Part shown: positions 43,201-52,584 of the stretch, one piece after another
Layout of the letters: every line of letters begins with the position of its first letter
Position numbering within the stretch: position 1 is the stretch's first letter
Assembly (NCBI GenBank): GCA_016719485.1
Contig: JADJZB010000004.1
Coordinates: 124,001 to 188,000 of the forward strand
DNA: 64,000 nt
DNA from: Holophagales bacterium
GTDB taxonomy: Bacteria > Acidobacteriota > Thermoanaerobaculia > UBA5066
Direction of reading: 5' to 3'
Translations under genes and position numbers: made by a program
The notes under the pieces: model-generated
What the model saw: only the letters and a program-made list of their open reading frames with translations
Told to the model about the DNA's origin: nothing
Database searches by the model: none

Positions 43201-44253
43201 TTACGGAGAAGCGGGGAAAAAGTTTCCCCCGGAGGGGGGCTCGGGGTCGTGGCAGGCGAAGCGCCGGAACGATATCCCGGGCTCGATCTGCTCGTTCGGA
43301 CTCTGCTCCCGGCAGACGTCTCCCGCCCGCGGACAACGGGGATGAAACGGGCATCCGGGCGGGGGGCTGGCGGCCGATGCGGGCTCGCCTGCGGTCCTCC
43401 GGCGGCGCAATGCCGCCGGATCCCCCGCCCTGCCGAGCCCGGGCCGGGAGGCGAGCAGAAGGGCCGTATAGGGATGCCTGGGCGAGCCGAGGACCACCTC
43501 TGTCGGCCCCTCCTCGACGATCCGGCCGAGGTACATGACCGCGGTCCGGTCGGCCAGGTGCTTCACGACGCCGAGATCGTGCCCGATGAGAAGGTAGGCG
43601 GGCCTCGACGGGGTGGTTTCCTGCAGCTCGAGAAGGAGGTTCAGGATCTGCGCGCGGATGGAGACGTCGAGCGCGGAGACCGGCTCGTCGAGGACGACGA
43701 GCTTCGGCTCGGTGGCCAGGGCCCGGGCAATGGCGATCCTCTGCCGCTGTCCGCCGGAGAACTCGCCCGGACGGCGCTCGGCGGCCTGCGGGGGAAGGCC
43801 GACCGCGTGAAGGAGGGCGCGGACGCGCTCGCGGCGCTGGTCCGCGCTCCCGATCCGGTGAATGGCGAGCGGCTCGCCGACGATGGTGCCGACGCTCATC
43901 CGCGGGTTGAGCGAGCTTCCCGGGTCCTGGAAGACGACGCCGACGTCGCGGCGGGTGCGGTTGAGCTCCGGGAGGGGCAGCGAAAGCCAGTCGCGCCCGT
44001 CGAACCGGACCTCCCCGCGATCTGGCGCAACGAGGCGGAGAATCAGCCGCGCCGTCGTGCTCTTTCCCGAGCCCGATTCGCCCACGAGTGCCAGCGTCTC
44101 TCCGGCGGCGAGGTCGAAAGAGACGTCGGAAACGGCACGAACCTCGCGGCGTGTCCCGCCCCAGAGGAACGGCCGCGAGGCACGGAAGGCCTTCGCGAGA
44201 CCCCGCACCCGGAGGAGGGGCCGCGCATCTACGGCCGGCGCGATGCCCGTCAC
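43201..44253 (-). CDS. OppF/DppF-type peptide ABC transporter ATPase
   Basis: 350 residues. Walker A GESGSGKSTT, FQDPGSSLNPRMSVG, signature FSGGQRQRIAIARAL, Walker B LVVLDEPVSALD, and the C-terminal oligopeptide-binding domain with HPYTALLLAS and a Cys motif CPFHPRCPRAGDVC that can bind Fe-S. Pairs with the OppD-like gene, whose stop it overlaps (GTGA). No permease or binding protein genes are nearby. Confidence 0.92.
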   Translation of the reverse strand: MTGIAPAVDARPLLRVRGLAKAFRASRPFLWGGTRREVRAVSDVSFDLAAGETLALVGESGSGKSTTARLILRLVAPDRGEVRFDGRDWLSLPLPELNRTRRDVGVVFQDPGSSLNPRMSVGTIVGEPLAIHRIGSADQRRERVRALLHAVGLPPQAAERRPGEFSGGQRQRIAIARALATEPKLVVLDEPVSALDVSIRAQILNLLLELQETTPSRPAYLLIGHDLGVVKHLADRTAVMYLGRIVEEGPTEVVLGSPRHPYTALLLASRPGLGRAGDPAALRRRRTAGEPASAASPPPGCPFHPRCPRAGDVCREQSPNEQIEPGISFRRFACHDPEPPSGGNFFPASP

Positions 44254-45245
44254 GGGAGACGTTCCTGGGCGAGGAAGCAGGCCACGCGGCCTCCCGGGCG
44301 GAACCGGGCCGTGGGGTGCTCGACGGCGCAGCGGGCGAAGGCGGCCGGGCAGCGAGGGGCGAAGCGACAGCCCCGGGGCCAGGCCCCCGGTTCGGGCACG
44401 GTGCCCCCGATCGCGGGAATCCGCGCCCGGCCCGCCCCTTCCACCCCACCGGGACGCGAGGCGAGGAGGGCCTTCGTGTACGGGTGCTCGGGCGCCGAGA
44501 GGAGGCGCTCGACGGGCGCTTCCTCGACGATCTCGCCCGCGTACATCACGAGAGCGCGACTGGCGACCTGGGCGACGACGTCGAGGTCGTGCGTCACGAG
44601 AAGGACCGCGAGACCGAGCTCGTCGCGCAGGCGGAGCAGGAGCTCGAGGATCTGCGCCTGGATCGTGACGTCGAGCGCCGTCGTCGGCTCGTCGGCCACG
44701 AGGAGTCGCGGTCCGCCCGCGAGGGCGAGCGCGACCATCGCGCGCTGGCGCATTCCGCCGGACATCCGGTGCGGCAGGTCGCCCATCCGCGCCTCGGGGT
44801 CCGGGAGCGCCACGCGCGAGAGCCACGCGAGCGCTTCCGCACGGGCTTCGGATCGGGAGAGGCCGCGGTGGCGACGAAGGACGTCGATCAGCTCGCTTCC
44901 GATCGTCCTGACGGGGTCGAGGGCGGCAGACGGCTCCTGGAACACGAAGCCGATCCCGCCGCCTCGCAGACGGCGCATCTCCCGGTCCCCGAGCGCGCCG
45001 ACGTTCTGCCCCTCGAAAACGACCTCGCCCCCGACCCGCCGGCCCGGCTTCGGCACGAGGTCGAGGAGCGAGAGGCCCGTGACGGTCTTTCCCGCGCCCG
45101 ACTCGCCGACGAGCGCGACGACTTCGCCCCGCGCCACGTCGAACGACACCCCGTCGACGACGCAGGTATCGCCGAAAGCGACGGCGAGAGACCGTACGGA
45201 GAGGAGCGGCGCGTCGCTCGGGCCTGCGGACGGGGCGCGGCTCAT
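44250..45245 (-). CDS. OppD/DppD-type peptide ABC transporter ATPase
   Basis: 331 residues from ATG 45245. Walker A GESGAGKTVT, FQEPSAALDPVRTIG, signature MSGGMRQRAMVALAL, Walker B LLVADEPTTALD, HPYTKALLASRP and a C-terminal CRFAPRCPAAFARC motif. First gene of a five-gene minus-strand set (OppD-OppF-TolC-YIP1-ABC). Divergent from the deoxyhypusine synthase gene with about 70 bp between. Confidence 0.92.
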   Translation of the reverse strand: MSRAPSAGPSDAPLLSVRSLAVAFGDTCVVDGVSFDVARGEVVALVGESGAGKTVTGLSLLDLVPKPGRRVGGEVVFEGQNVGALGDREMRRLRGGGIGFVFQEPSAALDPVRTIGSELIDVLRRHRGLSRSEARAEALAWLSRVALPDPEARMGDLPHRMSGGMRQRAMVALALAGGPRLLVADEPTTALDVTIQAQILELLLRLRDELGLAVLLVTHDLDVVAQVASRALVMYAGEIVEEAPVERLLSAPEHPYTKALLASRPGGVEGAGRARIPAIGGTVPEPGAWPRGCRFAPRCPAAFARCAVEHPTARFRPGGRVACFLAQERLP

Positions 45246-45315
45246 CGGAGCGCCGATGATACCGGCGCGGCGCCCCTTTCCGTTTCCTCCCGGCCCTGCT
45301 ACGGTTCCGGGCCGT

Positions 45316-46575
45316 ATGGCCAAGCCGAAAGCCACGAGCCCGTTCCTCTCCGGCCGCCGGATCGCGCCCCGCCCCGTCCGGGGGAGCGTCCGCGCCGCGG
45401 ACCTGATCGACCAGACCTTCTCCGCCTACAACGCCGCGCGCCTCCGCGAAGGGTGCGGGCTGTTCGCGCAGCGAATGCTCGAGCCCGACGTCACGGTCGG
45501 CGTCTCGCTGACGGGCGCACTGACACCTGCCGGCCTCGGCCTCGCCTGCCTCATCCCTCTCATGAAGGCCGGCTTCATCGACTGGATGATCTCCACGGGC
45601 GCGAACCTCTACCACGACGTCCACCACGGCCTCGGGATGCCGATCCACGAGGGGAAGCCGACGTTCGACGACGTCGCCCTGCGCAACGACGGCGTCATCC
45701 GGATCTACGACATCGTCTTCCCCTACGAGGTCCTCCTCGACACCGACGCCTTCTTCCGCGAGATGCTCAAGGCGCCCGACTTCCAGCGGCCGATGTCGAC
45801 GGCCGAGTTCCACTGGCTCGCGGGGCGGTTCCTCGCCGCGCGCCAGAAGAAGCTCAGGGTCCCGCCGGACCAGTCGGTTCTCGCCTCGGCCTACAAGTAC
45901 GACGTCCCGATCTACACGAGCTCCCCCGGCGACTCCTCGATCGGGATGAACGTCGCGCGGCGGGCGCTGGAGGGAGGGGCCTTCTCCTTCGACGTCTCGG
46001 CCGACGTGAACGAGACGGCTTCGATCGTCTACGCGGCCAAGAGGTCCGGCGGGAAGAGCGCCGTCCTCATCGTCGGGGGCGGGAGCCCGAAGAACTTCCT
46101 CCTCCAGACCGAGCCCCAGATCCAGGAGGTCCTCGGGATCGACGAGGCGGGGCACGACTTCTTCCTCCAGCTCACCGACGCGCGGCCCGATACGGGAGGC
46201 CTCTCGGGGGCAACGCCGTCCGAAGCGGTCTCCTGGGGCAAGATCGATCCGAGCGCCCTGCCCGACACGGTCGTCTGCTACTGCGACGCGACGATCGCGT
46301 TGCCCCTCCTGACGGCCTACGCCCTGGCGCGGCACGCGCCGCGCCCCCTCAAGCGCCTCTACCGCAGGCGCGAGGAGAGCATGGGAACGCTGCGTTCGGC
46401 GTTCGAGGCGGCCCGGCGCGGCGAAGGGCTCAGCAAGAGGGCGCCGGCGGACTACCACGACAGGCTTCGCGAGAGCGCCCCGGCGAAGAAGGCTCACGCC
46501 GGGTTGCGGACCCACTCCGCCTTCGGCGGGACGACGAAGGGGAAGCCGGCGATCAGGAAGCCGCGAAAGGCTTGA
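45316..46575 (+). CDS. deoxyhypusine synthase family protein
   Basis: 419 residues. The fold is recognisable by GVSLTGALTPAGLG, MISTGANLYHDVHHGLG, PIYTSSPGDSSIGMN, GGGSPKNFLLQTEPQI (Lys at the position of the catalytic Lys of eukaryotic enzymes) and LSGATPSEAVSWGKI. Eukaryotic and archaeal enzymes transfer an aminobutyl group from spermidine to a Lys of eIF5A; bacteria lack eIF5A, and some bacterial relatives make homospermidine. The substrate here is unknown. Its last 23 bases overlap the convergent TPR gene. Confidence 0.9.
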   Translation: MAKPKATSPFLSGRRIAPRPVRGSVRAADLIDQTFSAYNAARLREGCGLFAQRMLEPDVTVGVSLTGALTPAGLGLACLIPLMKAGFIDWMISTGANLYHDVHHGLGMPIHEGKPTFDDVALRNDGVIRIYDIVFPYEVLLDTDAFFREMLKAPDFQRPMSTAEFHWLAGRFLAARQKKLRVPPDQSVLASAYKYDVPIYTSSPGDSSIGMNVARRALEGGAFSFDVSADVNETASIVYAAKRSGGKSAVLIVGGGSPKNFLLQTEPQIQEVLGIDEAGHDFFLQLTDARPDTGGLSGATPSEAVSWGKIDPSALPDTVVCYCDATIALPLLTAYALARHAPRPLKRLYRRREESMGTLRSAFEAARRGEGLSKRAPADYHDRLRESAPAKKAHAGLRTHSAFGGTTKGKPAIRKPRKA

Positions 46576-49500
46576 GCTCTTTGAGCCGGTCGGGAACGTC
46601 GCGGTACCCGGCGTTCGACCCGAAGATCTCGAGATAGGTCCGGTAGGCGGCTTCGCGGTCCCCGACCTGCTCGTGGACCCCGGCCAGCGCGTACTGGATG
46701 CCGAGCCGGTCGTCTTCCTTGATGCCGATCGTCTCGAGCCCCTTGCGATACCACTTCACGGCGAGCTGGGGAAGACCCTTCTCGAGGAAGCAGAGGCCCA
46801 GCATCGCGCAGCATTCCACGGCGTGGAGGGGGTCCTTGGCGGCGAGCTGGAACTCTCCGATCGCCTCGTCCGTCAGGCCCATCTCCTTGTACGCGATTCC
46901 GAGGTTGTAGTGGGTCTCGAAGTCCTCGGGCGAGAGCTGCTGCTCGACCCCCTTCTTGAAATCGCGGAAGATCTCCTCGAGCGAGACTTCCCTCCCTTCG
47001 CCGTCGGCCACCGACGCCACGTCGACGTCGCGACGGAGCTCCGTGTGGAGCTCGTCGGCGAAGTTGAAGAACTCCTGCTCGTCGGAGAAGAGGCCCGAAT
47101 CGTCGACGGACGGGGACCCGGCCGCGATCGCGTGTGGCGTCGAATCCGTCGACGGCGAGTCGCGCACCATGTCTTCCGTGAGGGCCTTCCCGAGCTCGGC
47201 GTCGAGAACGGAGTCGAGGTCGTCGGAGAGGATGTCGTGCAGCGAAGCGCGGGAGGCGTCCGCGCCGCCTCTCCCCCCCTCGAGACGCAACCGCCGGGCG
47301 GCGAGGTCGGGATCCGCGGGAAAGCGGCCCTCGAGGGACTGGAGGCGCTCGGCCGCGTCGACGACCATTCCCTGGTCGAGGCAGAAGTCGAGCTCGGACA
47401 GCTCTTCCGGAGATGGCCTTGCCGGAAGGGTGACGGGAATGTCGAGGTCGACGAGCGGCTCCTGTGCCGCCGCGACGTCCGGCATGACGAGATGCTCGGG
47501 GGTCTCCCCGGCGAAAAGGGCCTCGACGGGTTCGACCGGCTCGAGCTCCGCCTGTGAAGGCTCCGCGAGCCGCTCGGAGATCGCCGGTGGCACCTCCGGG
47601 GAGTGAGCGGGAGCAGAGGACGGGGCCGACGACGGCTTCCGGAGCGACCGGAGGAGATCGTCGGGAAGGACCGGCTCGACGCTCGCTTCCTTCTTCGCCT
47701 TCGCTCTCGGCGCCCTCGCGCCGAGGAGATCCAGCTCGACGTCCTCGGGACGGACGGTCCGGACCTTCTTCGACGGCGGCGCCGGCTGTCCTTTCCCCAT
47801 CCCGAGAATGTCCTCGGCCGAGAGCTTCGCCCTGGGCCTCGCACGCACTTCGGGAACGACGGGAACGACGGGCTCGCCTGGCTCGACGACCGGTTCGGAC
47901 TCCGGTTCACCGGCGGACTCCAGTGTGGGCGGAAGTCCCTCGACGGCCGGCTGCGCCCACCCCAATCCCGGGACCGCCTCCGACCAGGGCTCTTCCGCCG
48001 GCGTCTCCGCCGGCTCGAGGAGCGGCTCAGGCTCGGGGGCAGCCGCCACGAACTCCTCGCCGGCGGCCTCCGGTTCTGCGGGCGTCACCGCCGACACCGC
48101 GGAAATCACTTCCGTCGGCGGCTCCTCCAGGGCCTGCGAGGCGAAAGCCGGGACTTCAGCCGGTTCGACCGGTTCTGCGGCCCGCGCCTCGACGTCCACC
48201 GGAGACTCCACCTCGGCCGGCTCTTCCGAGGGAGCGGCGGCAACGACCTCTCCCGCTTCCTCTTCCTCTTCGTCGTCCGTTTCCGTCTCCGCGGAAAGCT
48301 CACCTCCCTCGCTGCCCGCGAGGACGAGCTCTTCCACCAGGGGCTCGGCGACCGCAGCGGCAGGCGCTTCCGGCTCCGGAGGGGCCTCCCGAAGCGGTTC
48401 TCCGAGCAGTCCCTCGAGACCGCGGATCCGATCCTCGCGGCCGGTGGTCGCATAGGCCTCGGCCAGGATCTCGGCCTGCTGGCGCGCATCGGCGCGGTTT
48501 CCCTGCTCGAGGAAGAGCTCGAAGAGCTTTTCGCGAACCCGGAGGTTTCCCGGCGCCCTGTCGATCCAGGGCCGGAGCTGGTCCACGGCCTTCTCGAGCA
48601 GTCCATACCTCCGGAAGACGTCGGCCTCTACCAGGGCGTCGTCGAGCGCCATGTCTCCCGACGAGGATCGGGGTATCGCGCCGAAGGAGGGTGGGCCGGC
48701 CGGTCCCTCTTCCACGATCGGCTCCGGCTCCGGGAACACCGTCGAGGGCCATGCGACCGCAGGCCCCTCCAGAGACTCGACGTTCGTTCCCGGGAACAGC
48801 TCCGACCCGGCGGCGATGCCGGGACCGAAGCCCGCCGGAGGCTCGAGGGACAGGTCGAGCGCGGGGAACTCGGTAGAGATAGAGAACTGAGCCGGTTCGG
48901 ACGGGACCTCCGCGTCGGGCTGAAGCTCCTCGATCTCCTCGCCCCCGAAAGCGGCCTGAGGGGGCTCCGGCTCCGTTCGAGCGGCTTCGGCCTGGCGTGC
49001 CTCGTAGGCGTCGAGCGCCTCTCTCGCCGACAGCGAACCCCACGAGGGCTCGAACTCGTCCCGGTCTTCCCCGCGTCCCGTTTGCGGCGCGGACGGCAGG
49101 CCCCGTGCCGGCGTCGGCGGCGGAGCAGCGAATCCCCGCGGGGGCGTCGGCGGCGGGACCGGTGCCTCCGCGGCGATCATCGGACCGGGTGCCTCGACCA
49201 CCTCCGCGTCGTCGAGGTCGAACTCGAACTCGTCGGACGACTCGACCGGGGGGAGAGCGACGACCGGCACCGGCGGAGCGGGGGCCGCAGGGGTCGCGGG
49301 GGCCGCGGCAGGAGGCGCCGCCGACTCGAAGCCCGAGAGCGTGACCTCCATCTTCCGCTCTATCGACGACGGGGGAACTCGCTGCGGGCCGACAGAGACC
49401 GCACTCGCCTGCGGCTCGAGCTGGGAAAGGCGGGAGCGGAACTCCGCGTTGTCGGGCTGCACGCGAGCGCAGTGACGCAGGAGGTCTGCAGCCTCTGCGA

Positions 49501-50575
49501 GCTTTCCCTTCTTCCGATAGAGCTCCGCGAGCGCGGAACGGAAGGGCAGGGCCGTCGCCTCGTCTCCGATTCCCGAGGCGATGTCCACGATCTTCTTCAC
49601 GAGATCGTCGACGTCGGGAGCGGCCCGGGCGATCGGGACGAGAAGGGCGAGCGCCTTCTTCGCCTCGCCGCGCCGGACGGCGGCATCGGCAAGGGGCGCG
49701 GCTGCGGCCCACGCCAGGTCCGGTCGCCGCCCCTTGAGCTGGATCTTCACCACCGCGGCCAGGACGTCCTCGTTCTCCGGCTCCACCGCGCGGGCCTTGT
49801 CGGAGAAGCTGCGCGCCTCGGCCATGTCGTTCGCGGCGAGGGCTGCCTCGGCGTACAGGAGGAAGAGCGGCACCGAGCGCGGGCTCGCCTCCAGGCCCTT
49901 GCGCAGCACCGCCCGCGCCTGGTCGACCGAGTTGATCGACAGCAGGAGGGGCACGAGCGTCCGCAGGATCTCGACGTTGTCGGGAGCCAGCTTCAGGGCC
50001 TTCTCGTAGACCCGGATCGACTCCTCGTTCGCGCCGCGCTCCGCGAGCGCCCCCGCGACGACCGCGTACTCCCGGAGCGCCTCGGGAATTCGCTTGGCCT
50101 GCGTGAAGAGGTCGGCGAGCTTGACGTGGAGCTGCAGGTTCTGCGGCTCGATGGCGACCATCTTCTGGTAGATCCCGATCGTGCCGCCGAGGTTGTCCTG
50201 CTTGAAGAGGTAGTCGGCGAGAACCTGGTAGTTGCTCTTCGCCTCCATCCAGAGCTGCTGCTTGACGTAGAGCTCCGCGAGCTTCTCGTAGATGTCGAGG
50301 CGCGCCGGGTCGAGCTTGTTGATCTTCTTGTACATCGCGATGGCCCGGACGTAGAAGCCGTCCCGGGCGTAGTACTCGGCGATGCGCAGGAAGTAGGTGA
50401 TGGACTCGTCGTTCCTGCCGAGCCGGACGTTGAGGTCGCCGGCCTTGTTCAGGATGTTGATGTCGTTCGGGGTCTCCTCGAGGACCTTGAGGTAGTCCCG
50501 CAGCGCGGCATCGACCTTCCCCTTCTGCAGGGACTTCTCCGCAGAAGAGATGAGGGCTTCCCGCTTGGTGGCCAC
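46553..50575 (-). CDS. very long TPR protein with disordered acidic middle
   Basis: 1340 residues. Residues 1-400 are TPR-like helical repeats starting at the very N-terminus (KREALISSAEKSLQKGKVDAALRDYLKVLE, then LNKAGDLNVRLGRNDESITYFLRIAEYY). Residues about 410-1150 are Pro/Glu/Ala/Val-rich and probably disordered, with one TPR island near 640-700. Residues 1240-1340 are TPRs again (FETHYNLGIAYKEMGLTDEAIGEFQLAAK). No signal peptide, so cytoplasmic; a scaffold is likely. Such proteins occur in gliding or secretion systems of Myxococcota-like bacteria, but no partner is recognisable here. Confidence 0.8.
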   Translation of the reverse strand: MATKREALISSAEKSLQKGKVDAALRDYLKVLEETPNDINILNKAGDLNVRLGRNDESITYFLRIAEYYARDGFYVRAIAMYKKINKLDPARLDIYEKLAELYVKQQLWMEAKSNYQVLADYLFKQDNLGGTIGIYQKMVAIEPQNLQLHVKLADLFTQAKRIPEALREYAVVAGALAERGANEESIRVYEKALKLAPDNVEILRTLVPLLLSINSVDQARAVLRKGLEASPRSVPLFLLYAEAALAANDMAEARSFSDKARAVEPENEDVLAAVVKIQLKGRRPDLAWAAAAPLADAAVRRGEAKKALALLVPIARAAPDVDDLVKKIVDIASGIGDEATALPFRSALAELYRKKGKLAEAADLLRHCARVQPDNAEFRSRLSQLEPQASAVSVGPQRVPPSSIERKMEVTLSGFESAAPPAAAPATPAAPAPPVPVVALPPVESSDEFEFDLDDAEVVEAPGPMIAAEAPVPPPTPPRGFAAPPPTPARGLPSAPQTGRGEDRDEFEPSWGSLSAREALDAYEARQAEAARTEPEPPQAAFGGEEIEELQPDAEVPSEPAQFSISTEFPALDLSLEPPAGFGPGIAAGSELFPGTNVESLEGPAVAWPSTVFPEPEPIVEEGPAGPPSFGAIPRSSSGDMALDDALVEADVFRRYGLLEKAVDQLRPWIDRAPGNLRVREKLFELFLEQGNRADARQQAEILAEAYATTGREDRIRGLEGLLGEPLREAPPEPEAPAAAVAEPLVEELVLAGSEGGELSAETETDDEEEEEAGEVVAAAPSEEPAEVESPVDVEARAAEPVEPAEVPAFASQALEEPPTEVISAVSAVTPAEPEAAGEEFVAAAPEPEPLLEPAETPAEEPWSEAVPGLGWAQPAVEGLPPTLESAGEPESEPVVEPGEPVVPVVPEVRARPRAKLSAEDILGMGKGQPAPPSKKVRTVRPEDVELDLLGARAPRAKAKKEASVEPVLPDDLLRSLRKPSSAPSSAPAHSPEVPPAISERLAEPSQAELEPVEPVEALFAGETPEHLVMPDVAAAQEPLVDLDIPVTLPARPSPEELSELDFCLDQGMVVDAAERLQSLEGRFPADPDLAARRLRLEGGRGGADASRASLHDILSDDLDSVLDAELGKALTEDMVRDSPSTDSTPHAIAAGSPSVDDSGLFSDEQEFFNFADELHTELRRDVDVASVADGEGREVSLEEIFRDFKKGVEQQLSPEDFETHYNLGIAYKEMGLTDEAIGEFQLAAKDPLHAVECCAMLGLCFLEKGLPQLAVKWYRKGLETIGIKEDDRLGIQYALAGVHEQVGDREAAYRTYLEIFGSNAGYRDVPDRLKELKPFAAS

Positions 50576-50596
50576 GGCTGATCTTCGCCCGATTCC

Positions 50597-51337
50597 TCAG
50601 GCCGCCGCAACGGTCGATGCGGTTCGGCCCGAAGAAAGGACCCCCGCGAAGCTCAGGCGGTGGTCGGGCGAGGGTCCGTGACGCCTCAGCGCGGCGAGGT
50701 GCGCGGCGCTCCCGTAGCCCTTGTGCGCCGCGAACCCGTACCAGGGACGCGCGGCGTCCAGCCCGCGCAGGATGGCGTCCCGCGACGTCTTCGCGAGGAT
50801 CGAGGCCGCCGCGATGCAGGCCACGGTCGAGTCACCCCGAACGACGGCCTTCTGGGGAACCGGCAGGGACGGAATCCGGAACCCGTCGACGAGGACGAAG
50901 TCGGGCCGCGCCCCGAAGGCCTCGAGACCGTCGAGCGCCCGGCGCATCGCCAGGAACGTCGCGGGTGCGATGCCGAGGGCATCGATCTCTCCGGCCGTGG
51001 CCGAGCCGACGCCCCACGCCACCGCGGCTCTCCGGACCCGTGGCGCGAGGTCTTCGCGCACCTCGACCGGGAGGGCCTTCGAGTCGTCGAGGCCCGGAAT
51101 GATCGCGCCCGGCGGCAGTATCACCGCCGCCGCGAACACGGGACCGGCCAGAGCCCCCCTGCCCGCTTCGTCGACACCCGCGACGAAACGAGCCCCGCGG
51201 GCGCGCGCCTCCTCCTCGGCTTCGAGAAGGGCTGCAACCCGCGCACGCTCCCGCGACACCGAGGAGGATCGTCCTGCCCGGCTCTCCGCCGCCGCGGTTC
51301 GATTCGACGATCTCGGGGAGCCCGGTCGACGGTCCAT
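50597..51337 (-). CDS. rnhB: ribonuclease HII
   Basis: 246 residues. After a 50-residue Arg/Ala-rich lead the catalytic core starts FVAGVDEAGRGALAGPVFAAAVIL (Asp and Glu of DEAGRG), then LDDSKAL, VLVDGF and STVACIAAASILAKTSRD. It removes RNA from RNA-DNA hybrids. It is the end of the ffh-rpsP-rimM-trmD-rplS-rnhB set, the classical order. The real start may be at the internal GTG about 30 codons in. Confidence 0.93.
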   Translation of the reverse strand: MDRRPGSPRSSNRTAAAESRAGRSSSVSRERARVAALLEAEEEARARGARFVAGVDEAGRGALAGPVFAAAVILPPGAIIPGLDDSKALPVEVREDLAPRVRRAAVAWGVGSATAGEIDALGIAPATFLAMRRALDGLEAFGARPDFVLVDGFRIPSLPVPQKAVVRGDSTVACIAAASILAKTSRDAILRGLDAARPWYGFAAHKGYGSAAHLAALRRHGPSPDHRLSFAGVLSSGRTASTVAAA

Positions 51338-51398
51338 CCCTCTCCTCGTCCGGCGGACGCGGCGTGCGCGTCGTGGGGGGGCATGGCCCCCGGGAAGA

Positions 51399-51746
51399 TC
51401 AGGCCTTCCGCTTCTCGGCGATTCGGGCAGCCTTGCCGCGAAGCTCCCTGAGGTAGTAGAGCTTGGCGCGGCGGACGATGCCGTGGCGCTCCACTTCGAT
51501 CTTGTCCAGAACGGGCGAGTGGACGGGGAACGTCCGCTCCACGCCGATCCCCTGGGAGATCTTGCGCACGGTAAAGGTCTCCCGGACGCCGCCGCCGCTG
51601 CGGGCGATGACGAGACCGTTGAAGACCTGAATCCGCTCCTTCTCCCCCTCGCGCACCTTGACGTGCACCTTCACGGTGTCGCCGGGGGCGAATGGCGGAA
51701 TGTCCGCGCGCAGGGCATGGCGTTCCGCCTCGAGCAGCTTGTCCAT
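51399..51746 (-). CDS. rplS: 50S ribosomal protein L19
   Basis: 115 residues from ATG 51746 with a GAGG site. Typical L19: FAPGDTVKVHVKVREGEKERIQVFNGLVIARSGGGVRETFTVRKIS and the C-terminal KAKLYYLRELRGKAARI-like tail. Normal length. Lies 85 bp downstream of trmD, with a palindrome in the gap. Confidence 0.97.
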   Translation of the reverse strand: MDKLLEAERHALRADIPPFAPGDTVKVHVKVREGEKERIQVFNGLVIARSGGGVRETFTVRKISQGIGVERTFPVHSPVLDKIEVERHGIVRRAKLYYLRELRGKAARIAEKRKA

Positions 51747-51775
51747 TTCGAGGAACCTCCGAAGACGTCTTGCTC

Positions 51776-51793
51776 GTCCCCTCCGGAGGGGAC
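51776..51793. promoter_or_regulatory. perfect 18-bp palindrome upstream of rplS
   Basis: GTCCCCTCCGGAGGGGAC is self-complementary and lies 30 bases before the L19 start in the trmD-rplS gap. As RNA it would form a small stem that could affect L19 translation, consistent with the known leader regulation of rplS in some bacteria; no similarity to a described L19 leader was established. Confidence 0.35.
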
Positions 51794-51831
51794 ACCTCCC
51801 CCTCACCGGATGAACGACCAGAACGCGGATT

Positions 51832-52584
51832 CTACGGAGTCCGGGCCGGACGGGCAACTCGGGCGAGGAGCTGGCGGTCCTCGTCCGTTTCCGGGCTGAA
51901 TCGGGAGAGGAGGTCGGGGCGATGAAGGGCCGTCTCCTCGAACTGTCGTTCCCGCCGCCAGCGCCTGATCCGGGCATGGTTCCCCGAGAGGAGCACGTCG
52001 GGGACGGGCAGCCCACGAAACTCCCTCGGCCGCGTGTAGTGGGGGTGGTCGAGGAGGCCGTCCTCGAAGCTGTCGAGCCGGACGCTTTCCGCTTCTCCGA
52101 CGACGCCCGGGACGAACCGGGAGACCGCTTCGAGCAGCGCCAGCGCCGCGACCTCCCCGCCGGGCAGGACGAAGTCGCCGAGCGAGACCTCTCCGTCGAA
52201 GAGGCCACCCTCGCGGGCTCGCTCGTCGACGCCCTCGTAGCGGCCGCAGACGAGAACGAGGCGGGGAAACGCCGCGAGCTCGCGGGCGAACGCCGCGTCG
52301 AGCCGGCGGCCGCGGGGCGACAGGTAGAGCACGTGCGGCGACGGCGCTCCCTCCTCGGCGCGGAGGGCTTCGATGGCGGCGAAGAGCGGGGGCGCCGTGA
52401 GGACCATTCCCGGGCCGCCACCGAACGCCTCGTCGTCGACCTTCCGGTGAGGGTCGTCGCTGAACGGTCGCAGGTCCACGACGCGGACGTCGAGAAGTCC
52501 GTCGTCGATCGCCTTTCCCACCAGCGCCTCCGAGAGCGGTGAGGCGAAGTAGCCGGGGAAGATCGTGAGGAGGTCGAACCTCAT
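51832..52584 (-). CDS. trmD: tRNA (guanine37-N1)-methyltransferase
   Basis: 250 residues. Typical TrmD: MRFDLLTIFPGYF, DDEAFGGGPGMVL, the SAM-knot segment LVLVCGRYEGVDERAREG..EVSLGDFVLPGGE, and LDHPHYTRPREFRGLPVPDVLLSGNHA. Methylates G37 of tRNAs reading CNN, preventing frameshifts. Overlaps rimM (ATGA). Confidence 0.97.
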   Translation of the reverse strand: MRFDLLTIFPGYFASPLSEALVGKAIDDGLLDVRVVDLRPFSDDPHRKVDDEAFGGGPGMVLTAPPLFAAIEALRAEEGAPSPHVLYLSPRGRRLDAAFARELAAFPRLVLVCGRYEGVDERAREGGLFDGEVSLGDFVLPGGEVAALALLEAVSRFVPGVVGEAESVRLDSFEDGLLDHPHYTRPREFRGLPVPDVLLSGNHARIRRWRRERQFEETALHRPDLLSRFSPETDEDRQLLARVARPARTP

